Source of the DNA: Darksidea phi
Taxonomy: Eukaryota > Ascomycota > Dothideomycetes > Pleosporales > Lentitheciaceae
NCBI GenBank assembly: GCA_030770425.1
Contig: JASJFT010000139.1
Span: 56,150 to 120,149, forward strand
DNA: 64,000 nt
Direction: 5' to 3'
Shown here: positions 37,018 to 47,521 of the stretch, in pieces
How positions within the stretch are numbered: the first letter of the stretch is position 1
Layout of the letters: each line of letters opens with the position of its first letter
Translations under genes and position numbers: made by a program
The notes under the pieces: model-generated
Database searches by the model: none
Told to the model about the DNA's origin: nothing
Seen by the model: only the letters and a program-made list of their open reading frames with translations

Positions 37018-38623
37018 GTTGGAGGAGCTGATTGCGGTGTTTGAGTCGCCTTGAGTTTGGGGATAAGGTTGGAAGGAGCAGAAGTGCGGGTGGCACTATC
37101 AAATAAATATTTCTGAGTTTGAGCGAGTAGAATGCTAGTGCGGTACGCAAAGGTGATGTCATGCGGTCGGTCTTCGTCCCGCTTCCTGAGGCGATAGTGA
37201 GACGAGCAAGCAGAAGCTTTGCACCTTCAGGGGTTACAGCAATCAAAGAGGTTAAGTCTTGTGGCAGCCGTGGGCACTGGGGTAGTGACACTATGTCTTT
37301 CCCAAACTGTTCATGATCTCATGTAGATACATAGCTAGCTCCAAAAATTCTTACCGTCAAGGCTGAGTGCCAAAATTTTCCGTTACATCCAAGCCTGCGC
37401 AAGTCGAAAGCACATCATAGAAGAAATGGCCAATGGCTAGAAGCGAGTGAGAGCCTTCTAAGGGCCCTACTAAGTGGAGATTCCGAAAAGAATGTGTAGC
37501 AGCTTGAAAGAACCGCGTTACCAGTACTCACTTTCTTCCTTGCTAGGCATCTTGCTCCTCCGCCACCCCTCTCAACGATAGTGCCTGCAATCCCCATCGA
37601 CACTGAACGTGGACACTGGCCCGCCAATAACCTAAATACAATGGCCCATTCGGCCGCACCATTCTCAGCATCCTCGACCGTCGCAGCGTCATCGCGATGA
37701 TGGAATCGAAGTCCTGTGTTGCCTTTTCGTTCCTCTCAAGATGATCTCGATAAATGAGAGCTGTTTGTGCTATTTTTCCTTAGATACGGTGCGGCGAAGA
37801 GGGTGAGATGTCCAAGTTGGGCCGTGACAAGTGTTCATTCGGGCTTATTCAGGCAATTGCTACGCAACTACTGTGTGATGCAGGTGGGGAGGCCCAAGGA
37901 TTAGTTTGAGACAAGTGCTGACTTGTGTGCTGTCAGACAATTTGCAGACGCGAATAGTGCAACCCCAGGTAAGGCGGTGATGATGTAAAGTTTGTGACGA
38001 GTAGGAGGCGGTATGCTTGCAACAAGTGGCGAGTGCGCCCTGTAGTTGAGAATATGACGGATATGTATCCTCTCGAAGGTCCTCAGTGTTTCTGCATCTC
38101 AATTCTGACGTCTTTTCGGAACGGATTAAAGTGACATGCGGAACCTACTGACATCAGTCACGCGGCAAGCCATAGGCCCTTTCTGTCCATCTCGCGGAGT
38201 ACGTTGAGCTTTGATACACTGCGTTGCCGCTATTCTTGAACCGTCGGCTTGTCGGTCATCACTAGTCATACTAGCTGTAACAACAAACACTAATGTGCAC
38301 ACATTTAGATATGCGCGTACAACACCGTTGTATAGGATATATTGTGTACTATCAAGGCATTTTGTACCACATTGTGTCCATTTAGCACTCTACGAAATGG
38401 ATCTACTACTTACAAACTATTCTTGAGGGAACGGAATATGGTCCGATGATGACGAGGCTATGAGATGGTTGGTTCCATCGCTGAAATGAAATTGCGGTAC
38501 CCGGCGCTAAGCTAGTAACATATAGAGCCTACCCCTGCACTCACTTTCGCTCGTCCCGCACCCTTCCCCGAGCAGCTCGACAAGAGAAAGGTCCGCAAAC
38601 ACAATAATTTTTTCAGTTGCGAC
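37018..38623. other. Intergenic between members 3 and 4
   Basis: 1.6 kb without a clear gene. Minus strand 38102-37860 reads TWGCTIRVC and later CLKLILGPPHL, slightly like the family tail, but without start, signal peptide or core; at best a degraded copy. 37400-37640 shows nothing. Confidence 0.3.
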
Positions 38624-39405
38624 ATGAAGTTCGTCAGCCTCTTCACCGCCTTCGTTGTCGGCTTCGCCGCAGCCGCCGTGATCATATCCAGCCCAGATCC
38701 TCCTATCGCTGGGATTGTCACGGCAGGTACGATCAAGCAAGAGCTCATCTCCATCTCCGATCCTGGGGCTTGTCGCAAGATGCTTTTTCAGCCCAAATCC
38801 TACAACATCCACCCCAACTTCAACTGTGATTTCTTCACAGCGGACGGATGTGCGCCGCGGAGCCTTCACCTCTCCGCTAAGGGGCCTGCCGCCGGTCCCA
38901 TGACACAGGGGGAATTGTGGTACACATGCAGTGGTACCAGCGCCAGCGAGGCTCGGGACGTGAATGACGACCTTCAAGCTCTCCACGCCGACGAGAAAAT
39001 GGAGAATATGGTAGCCACGATCGCCCAGGAACACTGTTTCGCCCGTACTGAACAGCTTGCCGACCCCGAGTCGGTGGATTGCGGGACGGTCAAGTCGTGG
39101 GGTGAGTTCTCGTTCTTGTTCAGTTGATCACGCACACTGACAATTCTGGAGCACCCATTCCCCCATTCAAACTCACCACCTTCGCACAGTGCCGCGACTG
39201 TAATCTCATTCTCTACGGTGGGGTCGGATACGACGTCAAAGAGGGCTGCACGTGCGAGTTCTACTTTATGCCTTGCGACAGGAGCCGTACCCTCGTTACG
39301 GTGGTTGGGCCTGCTCAAGGAGACATTCCACGGGATCGTGCGTATGGGTATACTTGCGTGTCGAACCCCATTCCTGAACCACAAATGGGAGACGCGGGTC
39401 TGTGA
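38624..39405 (+). CDS. Secreted cysteine-rich protein with two family domains (member 4)
   Basis: Exons 38624-39101 and 39152-39405, 243 aa. Signal peptide MKFVSLFTAFVVGFAAAAVI. Domain A (residues about 50-102) has CRKMLFQ, FNCDFFTADGCAPRSL, KGPAAG and WYTC; domain B (about 153-228) has CRDCNLILYGGVGYDVKEGC followed by TCEFYFMPCD, VVGPAQGD and YGYTC. The two halves align in order, which indicates internal duplication. The intron lies between the domains, with a strong GTGAGT donor; acceptor at 39151 (TGGAG) is inferred because the nearer CAG gives a stop. A short proline-containing tail follows domain B. Twelve cysteines in all. Confidence 0.7.
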
Positions 39406-39779
39406 TGGCTACATGGCATACCATGGAGTGGCTAGCAGCCTTACCAATTGGTGGGAGAATTTTAGCCGTAGTGATGAAGAGACCACGAGTTTTCAACGCT
39501 CCGTCAAAGCTAGATGAGACCAGAATATGAAGATCCATCAGGAAATCCAGCTCGCCTTACTCCTCGTGTGTGACTCTTTGCAGAATGTGATTATGGCTGT
39601 TTACCCCTACGCCTCCATGGGCGATATCGCACTGACGTCACACCTTACTTTCCGCTTCTGACCGCATTTGGAAGGCACAAGGAGCTTACTTAATGCGAAT
39701 GCGAAAGAAAAACACCATCTCCATTCAGCGTACACAATCCTTTTCTCCCTGCACTCTCCTACCACACAAGCTAGAAACG
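39406..39779. promoter_or_regulatory. Spacer upstream of member 5
   Basis: 374 bp between two genes of the family on the same strand. The last 90 bp are C/T- and A-rich as expected before a start. Nothing else seen. Confidence 0.35.
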
Positions 39780-40241
39780 ATGCGCTTCCTCAACCCACTC
39801 TCGTTCATCTTTGCCTCGGCTCTATCCGCTACCATCGGCTCGGATGACCCTGTTCATGCCGAATACGCCCAATGCGGCTTCCTCACTAACGCCAATCCAC
39901 GCGATCAGTTCGGCCTCCGCAACACCAACGAGAACGATTGCCGCCGCATCGAGCGAGGCACAAAATTACTCGAGGTTACAAACTACACGATAAATAGTGG
40001 CTGCTTCTGCGAATTCTTCCGGTATTTATTTCCCCAAATCAGAAAGGTCGGGCAGGCAAACTTTGATGTAGGCTAATGCCGGGCCAGTGGCTGCCACGCC
40101 GCAGAGACCCCGTGTAGCAACGACCAGCAGACCGACTACCTCGAAGGATGGCTCAAGGACAAGTTTGAGGAGAGCAAGACGCCTGAATACTTTCGCTGCT
40201 GGGCGCCTGGGTGCATTGGCCATTGTCCACATGGAAACTAG
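39780..40241 (+). CDS. Small secreted cysteine-rich protein, candidate effector (member 5)
   Basis: Exons 39780-40021 and 40088-40241, 131 aa. Signal peptide MRFLNPLSFIFASALSATIG. The N-terminal CGFLTNANPRDQFG and DCRR precede the core VTNYTINSGCFCEFFRGC. Nine cysteines (32, 54, 75, 77, 83, 90, 118, 123, 127), the most of the single-domain members. The intron splits the Arg codon after C-x-F-F in phase 2. The tail diverges: no G-P-A, but YFRCW is kept and a CIGHC pair is added. Possible N-glycosylation at NYT. Acceptor at 40087 chosen because the alternative gives an early stop. Confidence 0.72.
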
Positions 40242-40673
40242 AGCAGTGGTTGAGGAATGCCGTGCAACGATCGACTGCCACAGAGTGTCACCGGGACGTG
40301 GCTCATCATGAATATCCAGGTTCACAATTCTTTTCACGCCATGGGGGCAGCGGAGCTGCATCAGGGCGATGTGAGAGTAGAGATCAGATTAAACACATAA
40401 GAATTATAAGCTCGCTTCTAATAATAAGAAAGAAAGTGCTGGAAATTAAGCCAGAAATCTATATACACCGGTATTATTATTTTCTAGCAAAATGAAAAAA
40501 AGGCTTAGCTATATCCTGTTATCGGGCAAAGTAAGCATAGCGTGGTTTAAGCTTCGCTTGGATGAGGCTTACGACGGACTACTAACGAACTGCAATCAAA
40601 TAAACATAGATGAAGACGAAGAGCTAAATATTTCATTTCGCTGCTTGTACTATAATTCGAGAGTTGATCTGTT
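40242..40673. other. Intergenic, AT-rich, no gene seen
   Basis: An open plus-strand frame from ATG 40492 overlaps the 3' end of the hydrolase on the other strand and has no recognisable features. Confidence 0.4.
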
Positions 40674-41616
40674 CTACGCAATGGGCGTGATTTTCAAGTT
40701 CTCTAGACTCGCCGACTCGACCGTCCAACCGGCGTTCTTTGCGCCGGAGCCCGTCATATACTCAGATGCCGTCGTGTTACCACGCATAATCCACTGCACC
40801 CATTTGGCGCCGATGATGCCAAACTTGCCGCCGTTGCGCTCAGTGTACGTTCCGCCATGGCCGACGGGCAGCTGGCCCTTCCACTTTGGAATGCCCGCGG
40901 GCATAGCTTTGTAGTCGCGCTCGGCCTACGTCTCGTCAACAGAGTTACACAAGCTCGAAAACGACACTGTTTCGACTTACACCGCCAGATGCACCGTCGC
41001 TGGGACCACCTGCAAAGAAGAAGACGGGCTTCTTGAAGTTGGCCGGACCGGTCCTGTTTCGATCGCCTGAGCTCCAGATGCCGAGGCTCGAGACGCGGTC
41101 GTCCCAGATCTGTTCGTAGGCTTCGAAGCCGCCGCAGGACCAGCCAGACGCCACGATGCGGCTAGCGTCGACGTTGGCGTACGAGCCTGTGCCTGCCTGC
41201 TTCGTGATCCAATTGATACTCTCCTTCATCATCGCCGAAGTCGTTTGGCCTGAGCCTTTGGGTGTGCCGCTGGCGATGATGAGAACGCCGTGGGAGGCGA
41301 GCTCGAGGAGGAACGGCGCTTGACCAGTCGCGTCGGCGGAGCAGCCGCCGTTGCCCCAGAGCATGACGGGCAGCTTGGTGGTGTCTGCCTTTGACGATGG
41401 CTTGTAAATTGTGTGGCGGGTGAGTGAGGCGTCCTGCACGTAGGTCTATGGGACGACGTATCAGATATGAGATATGGGAAGAAACCATAATGTAGAGCTA
41501 TCATAGCTACTCACGGCGGGGGCGTAGGGGCCGGTGCCACCACTGGACTGGCGCTCCTCCAAAGGAGCAGCCGTCGAAACGGCGGCGAGTGCCGCAATCG
41601 GAAGAGTAAACTTCAT
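40674..41616 (-). CDS. Secreted alpha/beta hydrolase
   Basis: Exons 41616-41515, 41445-40981 and 40925-40674, 272 aa. Signal peptide MKFTLPIAALAAVSTAAP. The oxyanion strand is PVMLWGNGGC, the nucleophile elbow IVASGWSCGGFEA (Ser about 137), the acid probably the Asp in FFFAGGPSDGA, and the His in LPVGHGGTY; the order fits a serine hydrolase. The tail YMTGSGAKNAGWTVESASLE is typical of a secreted ascomycete branch related to dienelactone-hydrolase/chlorophyllase-like folds. Natural substrate unknown, perhaps an ester in the host or growth medium. All three exons join in phase 0. It is the immediate neighbour of the secreted-protein cluster. Confidence 0.85.
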
Positions 41617-43024
41617 CGTGTATCTGAGAGAAAAGTTGCTACTGAAAGTGCTTGAAGAAAATCCGTGCTAATCGACCTTGACCACAAAACACCGGTTCCA
41701 ATTGGCACTTCTTATGTCCACCCTCAGGCCCCGGTTTACGTTCGCTAGTCTGATCATCGCACGCAGATGCACGTACGCCGTGTACATGCATAGCATCCGT
41801 TCATTTCAAAGGCCACGAGGAATATTTTAAATTGATCTTTTGATGAGAAGTAGACTCCGTCGAGCACTTCGAACACGTGTGACGGTTAGTCCGTCCATTC
41901 AAGCACTTGGCCATCGTGCGGCTGTCGGCTCATTGGGAAGAGGTTGTCGAGCTAGTTTCTCCAGAGTTGATTTGACGGCTTGGCGATGTTTCGGACAATA
42001 TGCAGAGCGGGGAATTTCGCGGGTGGCTGCGCTTCCCGTTTCGTGGATTTGGCGGGTCCGAATCATCATTTTCGTTCACAATCCCTGCGGCCAAACCCTA
42101 ATGGCTGGTCTGAGCCGGCGGGTAAGTAGGTATTGAGCCAAGCATCTCCGGAAAATCTGTCAAGGTTGACCCCGCGCATATACCCGCATCTCGCTACGGC
42201 TCTTCGAAGTCTTGCGAGTCTTAAATTTGGCGCTGACAGGGATTCATCCAAGCTTGACTGTTGACCTGATGTACAACATGCATCATGTGACTGGAGGCAT
42301 TACCCTTTGACATTGGACGTTAGCGAAGTACATTCTGCGCTGTTTGCTGGTGCCTGCCTAATGGAAAATTCCTGAAAATGCGTGTTATCAAGCGTATTGA
42401 TAGACTTTATTGGTTCACATGTCGTATCTAATTCTTAAAGGCTTTGGGGTATAATACGCAATGACTAGAGTACTGCTAATTGATTATCCGGTTTGCTTTA
42501 ACTCCACCGAAGCGGCAGGTACATACGCCACGAGGCACGACACCACCCTAACCCCATACTAATATAATAATACTACCAGAGCTTTCTGAGGCCATCAACT
42601 CAACCTTTTAGTATATAGCATGGCGGATAACGCTATGAGTACCAATGCAATGGTACAGTCAGCGGCCATGTTGGGATCTGGTGCTACAGTACGTTAATAA
42701 TAAGCGCAGACACTGACTATAAAAGCCTCCGCTTGCGCAATGCGCTTCCTATTGGCCATATCTGGCGCAAAGACCGGCTTTGGTTTAGAAACGCTGCTTT
42801 AAAACTAGGCAATTAGAATGCAACTTTATCTCACTACGCGATTCTATTGGCCATATATAGAACAATGCGGGTACAGTCCGGTGAGGATTTTCTAAGAGTA
42901 TATATGGTAGGGACTTTGGGGATTTCGGAGTGAAAAAGATCAACGTGGAGATACCATCTCACCTTTACCGACGTACGTTTACAACTGTATCTCTTAAATT
43001 GATTATCGCTTCTTTCAAGACAAT
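41617..43024. other. 1.4-kb intergenic, no gene seen
   Basis: Contains the upstream region of the hydrolase (41617-42000) and of the flavin-reductase-like gene (to 43024). No open frame with domain features, no repeat recognised. AT-rich around 42370-42620. Confidence 0.5.
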
Positions 43025-43807
43025 ATGACGGACATGCACTCGATTATCACCCCTGCTATTATGTACTGGGGCACCCCAGTAGTCCTGATTACGACAAAGA
43101 ACGAAGATGGGACCGCCAACATTGGGCCCATGTCGTCAGCCTGGTGGCTCGGCCATCGATGCGTCCTGGGACTGGCTTCAATGTCTCAAACTACGATCAA
43201 TTTATTGCGCACAAGTCAATGCGTTCTCAACCTTCCTAGTGACGACATGGTGCACTATATCAATCCGATCGCGAAAACTACCGGTTCCCCCGATGTCCCT
43301 CCGGTGAAGCAAATGCTTGGATATGACTATTGCAACGACAAGTTCAGACTTTCTGGTCTGACACAGCAGGCATCGGATTTTATGCAGCCGCCACGCATCG
43401 CCGAGTGTCCAGTGCAGATGGAAGCCGAGTTAATGAACAGCATGGAGCTGATGCAAGATTTGCCAGATCGGAAGGGGATTTTGTTAGCGATCGAAGTCAA
43501 GATTCTCCGAACACATGTTCGGAATGATCTGCGCTTGGCTGGCCACGCCAACAGGATTGATCCTGACTGCTGGCGGCCGATGATCATGTGTTTTCAAGAA
43601 TTCTACGGCCTCGCGTCTAAGAAAACAACTGAGTCAAACCTTGCCACGATTGACGAGGAGAAGTATCGCATAATGACTCGGTCGGATGTCGTCAAGCAAG
43701 GGGAGGATATGGATAGGTGGAACAGTGGAGAAATTGCTACTATCAATGGGAAAGAGCAATGCTTCGATACTTCCGAAAATGATATTGTACTTGCTCACCG
43801 GGAATGA
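43025..43807 (+). CDS. Flavin-reductase-like FMN-binding split-barrel protein
   Basis: Single exon, 260 aa, MTDMHSIITPAIMYWGTPVV. The split-barrel signature is VVLITTKNEDGTANIGPMSS, followed by TTINLLRTSQCVLNLPSDDM and, later, FQEFYGLASKK. The N-terminal half resembles the flavin reductase/FMN-binding domain; the C-terminal 60 residues are more variable. Such proteins bind FMN and may supply reduced flavin or act as small oxidoreductases; partners are unknown. No signal peptide, no frame damage. Confidence 0.85.
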   Translation: MTDMHSIITPAIMYWGTPVVLITTKNEDGTANIGPMSSAWWLGHRCVLGLASMSQTTINLLRTSQCVLNLPSDDMVHYINPIAKTTGSPDVPPVKQMLGYDYCNDKFRLSGLTQQASDFMQPPRIAECPVQMEAELMNSMELMQDLPDRKGILLAIEVKILRTHVRNDLRLAGHANRIDPDCWRPMIMCFQEFYGLASKKTTESNLATIDEEKYRIMTRSDVVKQGEDMDRWNSGEIATINGKEQCFDTSENDIVLAHRE

Positions 43808-44008
43808 TAGAGGACGACTGATTCATCAAAGAATGGATATGGAGTGTCGATTATTGCAAGCAGGTAGAATACGCATAATCTTAGATGAATTGTCTGCGGT
43901 CCTTGTACTGGTTGTTAGAGAGGGTGCCATTTGAAGTATGCTTTCATTCGTCACCTATGATAAATTATGGTGGTGCTGGAAGTCATTCCCGGTCCATCAG
44001 CAACGGAG

Positions 44009-46514
44009 TCATAGTCGTGTAAGCTCATAGGTATCTGGCTGCGGCGAACTCTCCTCCCCCGCGAGCTTCTGATACGTTGGCCCTCTGTGTAGACCATCGC
44101 CATCTCTCAATGACTGATTCGTAAGATTGAATTTGTACCCGCGCTCCGCGAGTACCGGCACATCTGCATCCTTACCCTCCCACGGGCGGATACCGCGGCC
44201 CTCAGCCGCCACGCGCTGCAACTGAAACGTGTTACTCTCGATCCATCCCAAGCGTTTGTAACCGCCCCGGCCAGTCCGAAGTTGCCACGCCGCCGTGAGG
44301 ACGGGGATAAAGCCGTTAGCCGTTATGATAAGAATTCCAAAGGCAAGAATAAGGAAGAGGCGGAGGGCTGAGAAAGACGTAAACTTGGCCGAGCGTATTT
44401 TGACTTTGCGGCAGAGGAGCTGTAAATCGGCGTCCGTAGGTTCGACGATGTGTTGCAGCGAAGAAATCCCCGAGCTGGCGTCGAACTCGCCGGAGCGGGC
44501 GAACGAGGCGGGGGAGCGCTGCATGACAGCTAGCGATGTGTTCATCCAGTTGGCCACCTCTTGCTGCCAGTGATTATCCGGGACGTCAGAAGAAAGTCCG
44601 GTAGAGAAGCCTTTGTCCCAAAGGTATCTTCAATGAGCGGGTACAATTAGCAGGTGACTCGGAAATGTGGACTTTTACCATGTGTATGCTTACCGGTTTG
44701 CGACCAAGTTATCACTCCCAATCAGTCCGATCTGGAAGTTGAGCTGGGAGTACCAGGCCATTTTCCACAGAATTTGGTGCAAAGCCTGCTGAGTGGGATT
44801 TAGGCCTTCGGGCTCTTCTTGCAGAGCGTACAGACCCGTAAAAGGAGTACATACTAAACAAGAGTATCAAGTCAGCACAAACGGTTCAAAAAGAATCAGT
44901 GTACATGTTTCTAGGAGAGGAGCCATCTCCAGCAAGTTTCCAATGCTCTGTATGACGATCGCACCAGATATTGCTTTGGAACTACGTACCTTTATTGTCC
45001 GAAGTACAGAATTGATAGCGCTCCTTGCAGCCCATGAAAGAGAGAGTGTTCGTGGAATCACACATCAGTCCTTTAGTTTTGTCTGTAGAACAATTTTGCG
45101 AGTTTAGAAAGGGGTCTTTTATGGGATTCCGAAACGAGACCCGACTAAGGAGATATATGAGACTCAGGTCGGCATCGTCTGTCTGCAGTTCCGGTATCGG
45201 AGTGAATAGTTCCGCCTTATCACCTGTATAATTTTGGAAGTATGACATGCTGGTCAGGCTATAAGATGTATCTCCCCATTTTATCTGATCTTCTGCGACC
45301 ATAGCCGTATACTCTTCGAAGGCTCTATCGTCGTCACCCTCAAGTGGTTTCTTGCCGAATTTGTAGCCTTTCACCCGGCTGCCTACCCCGTAGCTCCCTG
45401 ATGTATTCGTTGTAAACCAACCATCAGAGTATTCCTCGGCGTTGATCGGTGCGCACATAAACTGTTTGCGAAGCGACATTGCGTCTTTGGCGAGTGTATT
45501 TATACCGAAATGTTCGTCGGTTCGGAAGGGCCCAGTATCCATAAAGACTGCGCTCGAATTGCAGATTTTCTGATGAAAAGGACATGGCGCGTCAAGTTTG
45601 GTCTCGTATGGAAGTGTGTCCAGAAAATATAATCCACAATCAGTATCTCTCCCTTCTCCACGAGCATAACAAGTACGGGTATACATCGAACTCGACTGAA
45701 ACATGTTCCGTGCCGTGACAATAAGCGCGTTCGCCTGTTCGAAGACTGTATTGTTGGCAATAAAGACCATGTTATCGGTAGCATTGCCGAATGGCACATC
45801 TACGATCCAACCGCACTTTCTAGGGAGAGCCTGAATCTGGTCGCTTGCGAGAAGGAAGCGGGAGGCCAGACCACCGGCAATCGAAAAACTTAGTGCGTGC
45901 AGGACAGCGAGTAGTATCAGCCACACAGAGCGCTTGTAAGTCTGAAGTCGGGCGCCTTTGTGGGCAACAGCGATCTTGTGAAGGTTCCAGATGAAACTTG
46001 TTTCGCTTTCAGTATTGCGCAAGGTGACCTGAAATTGGTGAACTAGAAGACTGAAGTCAGTAAGGCTTTTCTGAAGCAAGTTCGGATCTGCACGGCTCGC
46101 AGGGTGCGAAGCGCTTGTCTTAGGTCTACGTACAAGTATCATCTTCAGGCTTGGACGAGGCGGTGCTCTGGTGAAGCGCGAAGCAAATGATGCCCCAGAG
46201 GTATCCACCAACAACTTTGATAAAGAGGGCAACAAAAGCGGTGAGAATGAGACCCCACTGGGTGGGAAGTGTTAAAGTTGAGCCACCGACCGAACCGCCA
46301 CCTAGATTGTTAGCCTTCAGCAGACGCGCAGAGTGTTTAGACCTACTCCAGTTAACCCAAAACCCACACTGAACTGCGTTACAACCGTCCCACCAAGGCA
46401 TGCCGAGAAAGAGCTTCGAAAAAGCTGCGTCTCAGGATCTAATGTCACATTACAATGAACACAGAAAATGGACGGGCACGAAGGATTACGCTGACAGAAA
46501 AAACCCGCTTTCAC
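44009..46514 (-). CDS. Large fungal multi-pass membrane protein with extracytoplasmic loop
   Basis: A multi-exon gene whose parts are certain but not all borders. Exon pieces: about 46514-46343 (FRSSFSACLGGTVVTQFSVG), 46301-46134 (STLTLPTQWGLILTAFVALF), 46042 to about 45080, a short exon near 44990-44900, one near 44850-44700 (TGLYALQEEPEGLNPTQQAL), and 44637 or so to 44009. Several hydrophobic helices bracket a long Cys- and Asn-rich loop (NCST, NNT, NYT sequons), so this part is probably outside the cytoplasm. The C-terminus is cytoplasmic-looking. Recurrent in Pezizomycotina, function unknown. The start is unsettled: MIGCNLWLRRGYAYPL lies just upstream, one frame away across a GGGG run, so a frameshift or missed intron exists there. 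Confidence 0.7.
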
Positions 46515-47521
46515 CCCTGCGTGATAGCCTTGATTAATGGATACGCATAGCCACGCCTAAGCCACAAGTTGCATCCAATCATAAAGCGCTGCAGCGTACT
46601 AGCCACTGCGAAGCGAGCACTAGCCACAGAACACCAAATTTCTGCGCCACCCAACCTCTGCGCCGCCCTGCAGCCGCTGCGCTACGGTTCCAAGCACCCC
46701 TAATTAGGGCCCAACCCCCCTAATTTAAGGTTCCTACCCCCCCAAATTAGGGATACTAGCCCCCCTAATTACAGAATTTTTATGATAATATTATATATGG
46801 AGATATTTTGAAATGTAGAGTTTAGAGGTTAAAAAGTAAGATATTTCTAAATATCTCTATAACTACTAGGCTATATACTCTAATATTTTAATAATCTTAA
46901 ATAGGATTATAGTGTCGCTAATACTTTATCCAGACCGATATACCCGTAAAAAACACATATCTAGTTACCAGCATGTGCATAGCAGGGATCGGACAGCTAA
47001 CCGATATTGTCGGCTCACCGATCAGTGCGAGTATTGACCGTAGGCAAAGATGCAGCCAATCAGCGGTTTTCTATGTCATCTACCCCCACACTACAGTTCC
47101 AATTTTATAGTCGATATAGGGAACGACGAAAACTCTTCTCTACGAAGGGTTAAAAGATGGTGGGAAATTTCGTAGGTTCACCCGAGTTGTACCTGCTTCT
47201 TATCGTCGAACCGGCGGCGCCGCTGCTTGCGCGGGACACTGCTTTGTAATCTTCCCACGGCCCCGAGTATCGTTGTCAGCAAACACGCATAGTACCGGTA
47301 AAATGGAGACCCCCGTAGAACACGCGGCAGTTGCACCCCCGCTGGGTGGACCCAAAACGACCCCCCTAAGTCCTAGAAAAGGAGCGAGCTTGGCCCGCCT
47401 CGACCCCAGGTTTTTGAGTGCTTCCAATCTCAACTCTTCAGCTCCCGCAACGTCACAAAAGTGCCCGGCCGTCCAACATTAGCCGATCGAAACCACAGTC
47501 GTCCTACGAGACAAAGACGTC
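46515..47521. repeat. Spacer with a terminal piece of the TIR element family
   Basis: 46681-46800 matches, in inverse orientation, the right end of the 9.6-kb element: TACGGTTCC, then C-rich TAATTAGGG blocks and the same AT-rich sub-terminal stretch (ATAATATTATATATGG). No matching opposite terminus was found; TACAGTTCC at about 47094 has the same rather than inverted orientation. 46800-46960 is AT-rich. 47150-47521 is the upstream region of the MFS gene. Confidence 0.6.

Noticed and set aside
37860..38102. Possible further member of the secreted family (TWGCTIRVC ... LILGPP)
   Set aside because: No start, no signal peptide, core spacing wrong.
38507..39034. 175-aa minus-strand frame opposite the two-domain secreted gene
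   Set aside because: Antisense shadow; the plus strand has signal peptide, family motifs and splice site.
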